Source of the DNA: SIG307 sp964545045
Lineage (GTDB): Bacteria > Bacillota > Clostridia > Lachnospirales > Lachnospiraceae
Direction of reading: 5' to 3'
Assembly (NCBI GenBank): GCA_964545045.1
Contig: CAZJEN010000012.1
Location: forward strand, 24,963-88,962
DNA: 64,000 bases
The first letter of the stretch is position 1. Each line of letters starts with the position of its first letter. Made by a program: the position numbers and the translations under genes. Below, piece by piece: positions 50,161 to 58,202 of the stretch. The notes under the pieces were generated by a model that had not been told where the DNA came from, made no database searches, and worked only from the letters and a program-made list of their open reading frames with translations.

Positions 50161-51567
50161 ATGTTTCAAATTTCCTTTTCCAACCCGGTTTCGGTACATT
50201 TTATCGGCATCGGCGGCATCAGTATGAGTGCCCTTGCGGAGCTTTTGCACAAACAGGGCTTCCGTGTCAGCGGCTCGGACTTAAAAGTCACTCCTCTTAC
50301 AGAGCATTTAGAAAGTCTCGGAATTACCGTTTCTTATAAGCAACAGGCATCCAATATTACAAAGGATTGCTCCGTAGTTATTTATACCGCAGCAGTGCAT
50401 GCCGACAATCCGGAGATGGTACAAGCAAAAGAACTGGGACTTCCGATTTTGGAACGAAAGGATTTGCTTGGGCAGCTGATGAAACAATACCGTCACGTAG
50501 CCGGCATCGCCGGTTCCCACGGCAAAACCACCGCCACCTCCATGCTTTCCCTTATGTTAATGGAAGGTGCACTGGACCCGACAGTTTTGGTGGGTGGTGT
50601 ATTGGACGGCATCGGCGGCAACCTCCGCATGGGATCGGACAATTATCTGGTCGCCGAGGCATGCGAATATTGTAACAGCTTTTTAAGCTTTTATCCGACA
50701 GACGCCATTATACTTAATATAGAAGCGGAACACTTAGATTTCTTTAAGGATCTGGAAGATATCCGCCATTCTTTCCGCAAATACGCAGAAATCCTTCCGG
50801 CCTCCGGCACCCTTGTCATCAACGGCGATATCGAAGACCTTACCGAATTAACCGACAAACTCCCGGCAAAGGTAGTTACCTACGGTCTGTGTGAGGATGC
50901 TTCCCTGTGTTCCGCTTACGATTATGCTGCCGCAAACTTTGCCTTTGATTCTGACGGCTTCGGCAGCTATGATTTGTATCAGAACGGACAGTGTCTGGGA
51001 AGAATCTCCCTCCGTGTCATCGGCAAGCATAACATTTCCAATTCCCTTGCCGCCGCCGCACTGGCCTTTTCCTACGGCGTTTCCTTCGATGCGGTTGCTG
51101 CCGCATTATTGAAGTACACCGGCACCCACCGTCGCTTCGATTTCAAGGGTCTGGCAAACGGAATACGTGTTTATGACGATTATGCGCACCACCCATCGGA
51201 AATATCCGCCACCCTAAGCGCAGCCCGGGCTTGTGTTTCCGGAGACCAGCGTCTTTGCTGTGTATTCCAGCCTCACACTTTTTCCCGGACCAAGGCATTT
51301 CTCCCTGAGTTTGCGGAGTCCCTTTCCTTTGCGGATGTTATTGTTTTGGCAGACATCTACAGTGCATCCCGCGAAACAGACCTGGGTGACATCTCTTCCG
51401 GCGACATCGCGTCTCTGTTAAAAGAAAAAGGTAAAGAAGTTTACTATTTTCACTCTTTTGAAGAGATTGAAAAATTTTTATTCAACCATTGCAAATCGGG
51501 TGATTTGTTGATAACTATGGGCGCGGGTGACATCGTCAGCGTTGCGGAATCCATGGTTTCTGCCTAA
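50161..51567 (+). CDS. murC: UDP-N-acetylmuramate--L-alanine ligase
   Basis: A 468-aa Mur ligase. N-terminal HFIGIGGISMSALAELL binds the UDP sugar; GIAGSHGKTTATSMLS is the ATP P-loop; EACEYCNSFL and YDDYAHHPSEI hold further conserved residues. It adds the first amino acid (L-Ala) of the peptidoglycan stem peptide in the cytosol. Start ATG 50161 follows AAAGGAG. It is a single gene with its own promoter, away from any dcw cluster. A tandem of DnaA-like boxes begins right at its stop codon. Confidence 0.97.
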   Translation: MFQISFSNPVSVHFIGIGGISMSALAELLHKQGFRVSGSDLKVTPLTEHLESLGITVSYKQQASNITKDCSVVIYTAAVHADNPEMVQAKELGLPILERKDLLGQLMKQYRHVAGIAGSHGKTTATSMLSLMLMEGALDPTVLVGGVLDGIGGNLRMGSDNYLVAEACEYCNSFLSFYPTDAIILNIEAEHLDFFKDLEDIRHSFRKYAEILPASGTLVINGDIEDLTELTDKLPAKVVTYGLCEDASLCSAYDYAAANFAFDSDGFGSYDLYQNGQCLGRISLRVIGKHNISNSLAAAALAFSYGVSFDAVAAALLKYTGTHRRFDFKGLANGIRVYDDYAHHPSEISATLSAARACVSGDQRLCCVFQPHTFSRTKAFLPEFAESLSFADVIVLADIYSASRETDLGDISSGDIASLLKEKGKEVYYFHSFEEIEKFLFNHCKSGDLLITMGAGDIVSVAESMVSA

Positions 51568-51759
51568 TTGTCCACATTATCCACAACCTTATCAACATTT
51601 TTGATTGATTTTGGTTGTGGATTTCTTTTTCCGGCGGTCAATCTTCTACAAAAATAGACCTACAAAAGTAGAACCTTATTTTTCAAGGTTTTTCTCAAAA
51701 ATTAATTTTAGTTTTACAAAGCAAAAGAAAAACTTTCCACATTATCCACACTATCCACA
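51568..51759 (+). promoter_or_regulatory. Cluster of tandem DnaA-box-like sites
   Basis: Two abutting 9-mers TTGTCCACA (51568-51576) and TTATCCACA (51577-51585), then TTATCAACA (51589-51597) and an inverted partial copy near 51614. A second group has three abutting 9-mers, CTTTCCACA, TTATCCACA and CTATCCACA (51733-51759). TTATCCACA is the exact DnaA consensus. The second group ends 26 bp before the -35 box of the DnaD-like gene. Confidence 0.65.
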
Positions 51760-51785
51760 ACCCAACTCGTTTCTCTTCGGTCAAA

Positions 51786-51813
51786 TTGCTTTTTCAGGAA
51801 AATATGATATACT
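51786..51813 (+). promoter_or_regulatory. Promoter of the DnaD-like/DnaI-like operon
   Basis: TTGCTT (51786-51791), a 16-bp spacer and TATACT (51808-51813). Confidence 0.6.
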
Positions 51814-51861
51814 CTGGGTAACGATTTTATCCGGCAACGGATATTTGGAGGAGGAACACTT

Positions 51862-52965
51862 ATGGACGGAATTTCGGTATATTCGGAGGACACACGAACC
51901 ACTTTGGTTCCGAACGAGTTTATCGATTACTATATGCCGCGCGCAAACGGCACTTTTGTGAAAGTATATATTTATCTGCTTCGTTGTCTGACCGCACCGG
52001 GCGCAGGCTTCGGCATCAGCTTCATTGCAGATGCACTGGACGAAACCGAAAAGGATATTCTCCGGGCTCTTCGCTACTGGGAAAAGGAAAGCGTTCTTTC
52101 CCTCACCTGGGGAGCGGAGAACGAACTCCGGGGCATCAAATTGCACAGTCTTTCCAAACCGGCAACCGAAGTCTCCGGTCTATCCGCAGTTACGGCAGCA
52201 ACGTCCGTAGTCACTGCCTTTCCGGCCGATAAAGAAGCTTCAGGTACCGTCGGAAAGAAAGCCGCCTCGGACAAGCTTCCGAACTATACGCCTGCCCAGT
52301 TAGACGCTTTTGCCAACCGGGAAGATACCAACTGGCTTTTACACGCAACGGAAAGCTATTTGGAACGTATGCTAAAGCCTGCGGACATTCAGCTCTTATT
52401 CTTTTTACACGATGAATTGGATTTTTCCTGCGAATTGATTTTGCACCTTTACGAATATTGTGTATCCCGCGGCAAAAAGACCCCGGCCTACATCCAAAAG
52501 GTTGCCCTTTCCTGGCACGAGGAAGGCATCCGTACCGTAGAAGAGGCAGAAGGACATTCCTTGCAATTCGATACTTGTTTTACCGCCGTAAAAAGAGCCT
52601 TTGGATTAAATCGCGATCCGGGTGCCGTGGAGCTTCGCTACCTGAAACGTTGGAGTTCTTTCGGCTTTTCTTCCGAATTAATTGAAGAGGCCTGCAGCCG
52701 CGCTCTGTTAGCCACCTCCCGTGCGGATTTCAAATACACGGATAAGATTATGGAACGCTGGCATCAAAACGGTGTACATACCATGTCAGATATTAAAAAG
52801 CTGGACGAAGCACACAACAGCCGTTCCGGAAAGGGACATGCCTCCGGCGGCACCGCTTCCCCGCAGAACGGTTTCAACGCATTTCCGCAGCGAAATTATT
52901 CCGGCAGCGATTTGACCGATTTGGAAACCGCTCTGCTTTCCACAACCGCTTCCGCCCAAGCATAA
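51862..52965 (+). CDS. DnaD-domain replication initiation protein
   Basis: A 367-aa protein. The N-terminal part (about 15-90; VPNEFIDYYMPRANGTFVKVYIYLL) resembles the winged helix of DnaD/DnaB-type primosomal proteins. One or two DnaD-type helical domains follow (about 150-230 and 245-320; SYLERMLKPADIQLLFFLHDEL and LIEEACSRALLATSRADFKY). The C-terminal tail is polar. In Firmicutes such proteins load the replicative helicase at origins and restarting forks. It lies 18 bp before the DnaI-like loader, forming a loading operon. Start ATG 51862 has GGAGGAGG ahead. It could be called DnaB (Bacillus sense) or DnaD. Confidence 0.85.
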   Translation: MDGISVYSEDTRTTLVPNEFIDYYMPRANGTFVKVYIYLLRCLTAPGAGFGISFIADALDETEKDILRALRYWEKESVLSLTWGAENELRGIKLHSLSKPATEVSGLSAVTAATSVVTAFPADKEASGTVGKKAASDKLPNYTPAQLDAFANREDTNWLLHATESYLERMLKPADIQLLFFLHDELDFSCELILHLYEYCVSRGKKTPAYIQKVALSWHEEGIRTVEEAEGHSLQFDTCFTAVKRAFGLNRDPGAVELRYLKRWSSFGFSSELIEEACSRALLATSRADFKYTDKIMERWHQNGVHTMSDIKKLDEAHNSRSGKGHASGGTASPQNGFNAFPQRNYSGSDLTDLETALLSTTASAQA

Positions 52966-52983
52966 CTACCCAAGGAGGCACTT

Positions 52984-53982
52984 ATGTACCGAGAGGATTT
53001 ACATTACAAACGTTTGCTCCGCGATTACGAAGACACCCGCACACGGCATCTGCATGACCAGCGGGTACGCCGCGAGCATATCTATAAAGAGCTTCCGGAG
53101 CTGGATTCCCTGGACCGTCAAATTGCCGAGGCTTCCGTTTCCGCAGCCCGCGCCGCATTGGACGGCAATACCGACGCACTGGAGCGTCTCGCCGAAAACA
53201 ACCGTCGCATTTCCGAACAGAAACAACAGGTTCTTCAAACTGCCGGCTACCCGGCGGATTATTTGGAGCTTACCTACACCTGCCCGGATTGCAAAGACAC
53301 CGGCTTTATCGGTCAGGAAAAGTGTCATTGCTTTAAGCAGGCACTGACCTTTGCCATGTCGGAGGCTTCTACCCTGCCTCGAATCTTGGAAAAAGAAAAC
53401 TTTTCCACCTTTTCCTTTTCCTATTATGACGATATGACTGCCGATTCCCAGCTCAAACTGACACCGCGGGACAATATGCGTAAAATCGTTACCGACGCCA
53501 AGCGCTTTATAGAAGAGTTTGATGCAAAAAAACGCAGCGTTCTCATTTACGGCAACACCGGTGTAGGAAAGACCTTCCTGACCAATTGCATCGCCAAGGC
53601 TTTGCTGGATTCGGCACATCACGTGGTGTACATGACCTCTCACGCACTGTTCGAAACCTTTGAGTCACACCGCTTCGATCGTAACGAGGAGCCGGATGTG
53701 AATTCCTTGTACCGGTACATTTTTCAATGCGACCTGCTGATTATTGATGATTTGGGCACCGAGCTGTCCAACTCCTTCACCAATTCCATGCTGTACACCT
53801 GCATCAACGAACGCCAAATTCACGGAAAGTCCACGGTAATCTCCACCAACCTTTCCTTAGAACAGTTGCGGGATCGTTACAGTGAGCGTGTATTTTCGCG
53901 CATTACTGGAAACTATACTCTATGGAAGCTCATCGGCAAAGACATCCGTGTGTTAAAGCGCATGGAAGGCTCTTTCTCTTAG
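52984..53982 (+). CDS. DnaC/DnaI-type helicase loader ATPase
   Basis: A 332-aa AAA+ loader. The N-terminal part is helical and includes a zinc-binding region, YTCPDCKDTGFIGQEKCHCF. The ATPase has Walker A YGNTGVGKTFLTN, Walker B LLIIDDLGTE, sensor STNLS and arginine finger RVFSRI. It delivers the DnaB-type helicase to DNA during initiation or restart. It follows the DnaD-like gene by 18 bp with AAGGAGG. The DnaA boxes upstream of the operon suggest that loader supply is tied to DnaA level. Confidence 0.93.
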   Translation: MYREDLHYKRLLRDYEDTRTRHLHDQRVRREHIYKELPELDSLDRQIAEASVSAARAALDGNTDALERLAENNRRISEQKQQVLQTAGYPADYLELTYTCPDCKDTGFIGQEKCHCFKQALTFAMSEASTLPRILEKENFSTFSFSYYDDMTADSQLKLTPRDNMRKIVTDAKRFIEEFDAKKRSVLIYGNTGVGKTFLTNCIAKALLDSAHHVVYMTSHALFETFESHRFDRNEEPDVNSLYRYIFQCDLLIIDDLGTELSNSFTNSMLYTCINERQIHGKSTVISTNLSLEQLRDRYSERVFSRITGNYTLWKLIGKDIRVLKRMEGSFS

Positions 53983-54017
53983 CTTATTGTATATTTCGAT
54001 TATTTTTATGCCATTCC

Positions 54018-54046
54018 TTGACAAACGGAATTCGGCATAGTATGAT
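54018..54046 (+). promoter_or_regulatory. prs promoter
   Basis: TTGACA (54018-54023), a 17-bp spacer and TATGAT (54041-54046). Confidence 0.65.
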
Positions 54047-54093
54047 ATAAAACGCTTTAGAACTACTATTACATAACAACGGAGGAAACTATT

Positions 54094-55269
54094 ATGCCAC
54101 TTCATAAAGATTATGTCGCAGCTCTGCCGGTAGGTAAACTTGGTGTGATTGCACTGGAAAGTTGTAAGCAAATGGGACAGAGAATTGATCAGTATCTTGT
54201 TGACTGGAGAGATAAGCGTGTTCATGAGGTACACACTCCTACCGTTTTATTGGATGGTTATCAGAGAGAATCCTATCTTGTAGATACGAAGTGCGCCCGT
54301 TTCGGTTCCGGCGAAGCAAAGGGTATTATCCGCCAGACCGTTCGTGGTGACGACCTTTATATTTTAGTAGATGTTACCAACTACAGCCTGACCTATTCCG
54401 TTTGCGGACATGTAAGCCACATGTCTCCGGATGACCACTTCCAGGATTTGAAGCGTGTCATTGCCGCAGCAGGCGGAAAGGCTCATCGCATTACCGTGAT
54501 TATGCCGTATTTATATGAGAGCCGTCAGGACAAGCGTAGCTCCAGAGAGTCTCTGGACTGTGCCGTAGCCTTGCAGGAGCTTGTGAACATGGGTGTAGAA
54601 AGCATCATTACCTTTGATGCCCACAACCCAAGCGTTCAGAACGCGATTCCGTTGAAGTCCTTTGAGTCTGTACCGCCGACCTATCAGTTTGTAAAGGCCC
54701 TGCTTCGTTCCGCTCCGGATATTCAGGCGGATCCGGCAAACCTTATGGTTATCAGCCCGGACGAAGGTGCTATGGGACGTGCGGTTTATCTTGCAAACTC
54801 CTTAGGCGTTGATGTCGGTATGTTCTATAAGCGCCGCGACTATACCACCATCGTGGACGGTCGTAACCCGATTGTTGCTCACGAGTTCTTAGGAGCAAAC
54901 GTCGAGGGCAAGGATGTTGTTATTATCGACGATATGATTTCCTCCGGTGACAGTATGATTCACACCGCAAAGGAATTAAAGGAACGTAAGGCAAAGCGTG
55001 TCTTCGTATGCTCCACCTTCGGTTTATTTACCAACGGTTTAGCAAAGTTTGACGAAGCTTATGAAAAGGGCTGGATTACCAAAGTCATTACGACGAATCT
55101 TATCTACCAGCCGGAGGAGCTTCTTGCAAAGCCGTACTACGAGACCGCCGACATGTCTAAGTATATCGCACTCTTAATTGATGCCTTGAACCATGACGGT
55201 TCCATCAGCGAGTACTTAAACCCGGCTGCACGTATCCAGGAATTATTGCAGAAACACGGAAAACGCTAA
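54094..55269 (+). CDS. prs: Ribose-phosphate pyrophosphokinase
   Basis: A 391-aa PRPP synthetase, longer than the usual 315 aa, with extra N-terminal residues. Two phosphoribosyltransferase-like domains: PYLYESRQDKRSSRESL (ATP and catalytic region), TFDAHNPSVQNA, and the PRPP-binding loop VVIIDDMISSGDSMIHTA. It makes PRPP for purine, pyrimidine, His and Trp synthesis. Start ATG 54094 has GGAGG ahead. Single gene. The class I element copy 3 begins 8 nt after its stop codon. Confidence 0.93.
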   Translation: MPLHKDYVAALPVGKLGVIALESCKQMGQRIDQYLVDWRDKRVHEVHTPTVLLDGYQRESYLVDTKCARFGSGEAKGIIRQTVRGDDLYILVDVTNYSLTYSVCGHVSHMSPDDHFQDLKRVIAAAGGKAHRITVIMPYLYESRQDKRSSRESLDCAVALQELVNMGVESIITFDAHNPSVQNAIPLKSFESVPPTYQFVKALLRSAPDIQADPANLMVISPDEGAMGRAVYLANSLGVDVGMFYKRRDYTTIVDGRNPIVAHEFLGANVEGKDVVIIDDMISSGDSMIHTAKELKERKAKRVFVCSTFGLFTNGLAKFDEAYEKGWITKVITTNLIYQPEELLAKPYYETADMSKYIALLIDALNHDGSISEYLNPAARIQELLQKHGKR

Positions 55270-55276
55270 ACATTAC

Positions 55277-55634
55277 GGGGCTGTCGCAGATGAGATGCGT
55301 AGCCCCGGTTTTGCATTTTCTTTTTAGATTCCGCAAATAAGCAGATACTCTCGATTTTAAAACCTCTTTTCTCGTACTCCGGATAGAGTCTTTCTAATTA
55401 CTTCGGGAATAAATATCTAAATGTGACGCAACCGCCCTGATGCGGCATCCATGCCTTATGGCGGGCTCGTCCGGACCTCCTGTCCGGACGTTGCTGACAT
55501 ACCATCGAAGTAATAAGAAAGTCTACTATCCTGCGTAAAGTTCAAAGAGATTTTAAAATCGAGAGCACCTGCTTGCTTTAAAGAATAATAAAAGAAAATG
55601 CAAAACCACGCCACGCCCGATGCCGCTGCGCATT
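55277..55634 (-). repeat. Structured hairpin element, class I, copy 3 (inverted)
   Basis: Same element as at 16.4 and 36.5 kb, here on the other strand. GGTTTTGCATTTTCTTTT (55306-55323) pairs with its complement at 55590-55607. The core (55381-55532) carries CGTCCGGAC-AGGAG-GTCCGGACG and CCCGCC..GGC-ATGGAT-GCC..GGGCGG on the minus strand. The gene-proximal hairpin GGGGCT..AGCCCC (55277-55306) may terminate prs. Confidence 0.75.
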
Positions 55635-55680
55635 TATAATATCAGTCTTTAAAAACATATATGTATGGGAGGGTTTTATT

Positions 55681-55767
55681 ATGGATTCTAAAATTGAAAT
55701 TGTATTAAAAAGACATGAAAGTTATCTGCATAGCACCTTAACTATATCCGGCTGTATCAATTCCTAA
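55681..55767 (+). CDS. Small peptide gene, 28 aa, ending in TISGCINS
   Basis: ATG 55681 to TAA 55765-55767, behind GGGAGGG with 7-nt spacing. The peptide begins MDSKIEIVLKRHESYL (charged, helical) and ends HSTLTISGCINS with a single Cys near the C-terminus. This leader-plus-core look recalls precursors of modified or secreted signal peptides, but no processing gene is beside it. A TATAAT (55635-55640) lies upstream without a clear -35 box. A terminator at 55801-55835 follows. Not recognised. Confidence 0.5.
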   Translation: MDSKIEIVLKRHESYLHSTLTISGCINS

Positions 55768-55800
55768 TGAAGCAGACGGGGCGGATGGAATAAACTTACA

Positions 55801-55835
55801 AAAAAAGACCTTCCCATAAAAAGGAAGGTCTTTTT
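55801..55835. terminator. Bidirectional terminator
   Basis: AAAAAGACCTTCC pairs with GGAAGGTCTTTTT over an 8-nt loop, between the small peptide gene and the convergent PBP gene. Confidence 0.85.
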
Positions 55836-58202
55836 CTACTCATAAAAATCATCATACCCGCCGGAGCTCTCTCCCATCTGGGCATCCCACCAGTCATCGT
55901 CGTATTCGATCCAGCCTGTGGACGGGGTCGGTTCCGGGGTAGGCGTAGGCGTACCGGACGGTGCTCCTGTTACGGTTGTGCTGTTACCCGGATTCTCACT
56001 CCCCAACTCACCGGTTGTTTCCTGACCGCTACCGGCGCTTCCCGGCTCATCGGCTCCTCCCGGTCCGGCCTCATCACCATCCAGGGTTCCCGTTCCTTCC
56101 GGTACCGGTGTCGGCGAAAATACCGGTTCCCCTTCCGGATTCCATACATCAATTTCTTCTTTTTCCTTTAGCGCATCATCCACAATGGCCACCGGGCGAT
56201 CATCCTCGTACAAAGTAAAATCCCTCTCCGGAAGATTCTCATGAAGCTTATCCATAAACGTCTGCCAAATATACCCCGGATAGGTATTTCCCGCCAGATT
56301 ATCCAGAGCCTTCGGCATATCGTAGCCTACCCACACCGCAGTGGTATAATACGGGGTATAGCCTACAAACCAGCCGTCCTTAATGTCATTGGTTGTGCCG
56401 GTTTTTCCTGCCGACACAGAGTTTTTCAGCTGAAGTTTCACGCCGGTTCCGTTGGTCATAACCCCCTGTAAAATATCCGTCATCATCCGGACCGCATTTT
56501 CCTCGTAAATCCGTGTCACTTCCCGTTCTTTTCCAACAATCACATCACCGTCTGCCGTAGCAATTTTTACGATACAGGTCGGGTTCCGATACAAACCGTC
56601 ATTGGCCAAGGTGCAGTAAGCTCCCGCCATCTCAAGCGTACATACACCGTAAGTCAGTCCGCCCAAGGATGCTGCCGGAACATAATCGGAAGGCACAATA
56701 TTCCGGAACTGCATATCCGTCACATACGACAGTCCTACCTCCGGGGTCAGCTCCTCAAACAGCTTCCACGCCACGGTATTTTTCGACACCTCCACCGCCC
56801 GACGTAAAGTAATCTTGCCGGAATATACACCATTTGCGTTCCGCGGGCCTCCCGCAAATTTTTCATCCACCAATATGGTATCCGGGAAATATCCCCGTTC
56901 CAGCCAAGGCGTATACACCACCAAAGGCTTAATGGAGCTGCCCGGCTGACGAAAACTCTGATAGGCACGGTTCAAGGAGTATCCGTATTCATTTTCCCCT
57001 CTGCCGCCTACAATAGCCACCACACGGCCGGTCTCATTTTCCACACAGGTTGCCGCACCCTGCAGCGTATAAATTCCGGCTTCTGTCTTTTCGTCAAACT
57101 CCGCCAGCTGATTTTGTACCGTTTCTAAAAGCAATGCCTGCTTTTCCAAATCAATGGAGGTGTACACCCGGTATCCGCCCACGTACAGCTGCTTCTGCCA
57201 GTAGGCATAGCTTTCTTCGTAATATTCCAGATACATATCCTTTGCCGCATCGTCAACAAAAGAATAGCAAAACGGAAATCCGTTCTCCTCCATCAAAGCA
57301 CGAACCGCACAGAAAATCGCAAAGGTTTCCACATAATCATTGTAAGGCTCCTCCTGGGGACAAAGAACAATCTCTTCCTCTCTCGCCGCATCATAATCCT
57401 CTTTGCTTAACTTCCCATCCGTATGCATCTGTTCCATAACAGAGTCACGCCGTGCCAGCGTATCCTCAAAATGCTCATACGGGTCGTAGAGGGACGGGTT
57501 ATTCGGTATCGCACACAAAAACATGAGCTCCGACAACGACAATTCTGCCACGCCCCTGGAAAAATACCCGTGGGCCGCCGCCTGAATCCCGTAAAATCCG
57601 TTAGCAAAATAAATGTTGTTTAAATAAAACTCCAAAATCTCTTTCTTGTTATATCGTTTTTCTAACTCTCCCGCCAAAAAAATCTCTGTAATCTTTCTGG
57701 CATAGGTCTGCTCGTTGGTCAAATAAATGTTCCGAGCCAGCTGCTGGGTAATCGTACTTCCGCCCTGATAAATCGTACCCTTATGCTTTACCAGGCTATA
57801 GGCCGCACGAAGATTTGCCATATAATCCACGCCTTCATGGGAGAAAAATTTCTTGTCCTCCGTCACAATCATGGCCGTTACCACCGCTTCCGGAATATCC
57901 GCGTAAGGAAGATAATACACATCCTTTCCGTACTGCAACGCCTTGATTACCGTACCGTCGGTGGCGTAAATAACGCTGGTCCTGGATTTCTTAAAATCCT
58001 CCACAGAGGCTTCTCTCATAATACTTTTTGCTTTATGGTAATAGGACAAAATCGTCTTTCCGTACTTGGCATAAAACCATAATCCTACCGAAAACACCGC
58101 CAGAGAGAACAACAAAAACAAGGCGCCGAATACCTTAAGTCCGCGCCTCTTTTTCCTTTTTCTGTTGTTTTTCTGCTCTTTTACGGCCGGCTCATCTTCC
58201 AT
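55836..58202 (-). CDS. Class A penicillin-binding protein (PBP1a type)
   Basis: A 788-aa bifunctional peptidoglycan synthase. Short Lys/Arg-rich cytosolic tail, one helix (about 25-48), glycosyltransferase domain (about 75-260; catalytic Glu in VTEDKKFFSHEGVD, and GGSTITQQLARN), and transpeptidase domain (about 380-670; SxxK in PGSSIKP, SKN in VSKNTVAW, KTG in AGKTGTT). The C-terminal 110 residues are a disordered Glu/Gly/Pro/Thr-rich tail. It polymerises and cross-links the wall. It overlaps the upstream EAL gene by 11 bp, so wall synthesis and c-di-GMP turnover are linked in one transcript. Confidence 0.95.
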   Translation of the reverse strand: MEDEPAVKEQKNNRKRKKRRGLKVFGALFLLFSLAVFSVGLWFYAKYGKTILSYYHKAKSIMREASVEDFKKSRTSVIYATDGTVIKALQYGKDVYYLPYADIPEAVVTAMIVTEDKKFFSHEGVDYMANLRAAYSLVKHKGTIYQGGSTITQQLARNIYLTNEQTYARKITEIFLAGELEKRYNKKEILEFYLNNIYFANGFYGIQAAAHGYFSRGVAELSLSELMFLCAIPNNPSLYDPYEHFEDTLARRDSVMEQMHTDGKLSKEDYDAAREEEIVLCPQEEPYNDYVETFAIFCAVRALMEENGFPFCYSFVDDAAKDMYLEYYEESYAYWQKQLYVGGYRVYTSIDLEKQALLLETVQNQLAEFDEKTEAGIYTLQGAATCVENETGRVVAIVGGRGENEYGYSLNRAYQSFRQPGSSIKPLVVYTPWLERGYFPDTILVDEKFAGGPRNANGVYSGKITLRRAVEVSKNTVAWKLFEELTPEVGLSYVTDMQFRNIVPSDYVPAASLGGLTYGVCTLEMAGAYCTLANDGLYRNPTCIVKIATADGDVIVGKEREVTRIYEENAVRMMTDILQGVMTNGTGVKLQLKNSVSAGKTGTTNDIKDGWFVGYTPYYTTAVWVGYDMPKALDNLAGNTYPGYIWQTFMDKLHENLPERDFTLYEDDRPVAIVDDALKEKEEIDVWNPEGEPVFSPTPVPEGTGTLDGDEAGPGGADEPGSAGSGQETTGELGSENPGNSTTVTGAPSGTPTPTPEPTPSTGWIEYDDDWWDAQMGESSGGYDDFYE

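Noticed and set aside
51568..51860. Chromosomal replication origin (oriC)
   Set aside because: DnaA boxes are present, but dnaA, dnaN, gyrB and a clear AT-rich unwinding region are absent; a regulatory site is more likely.
16431..55634. Class I elements as insertion sequences or MITEs with target duplications
   Set aside because: No transposase, no clear terminal direct duplication, arms of different sequence between copies and fixed position behind stop codons argue against simple mobile copies, though this is not excluded.
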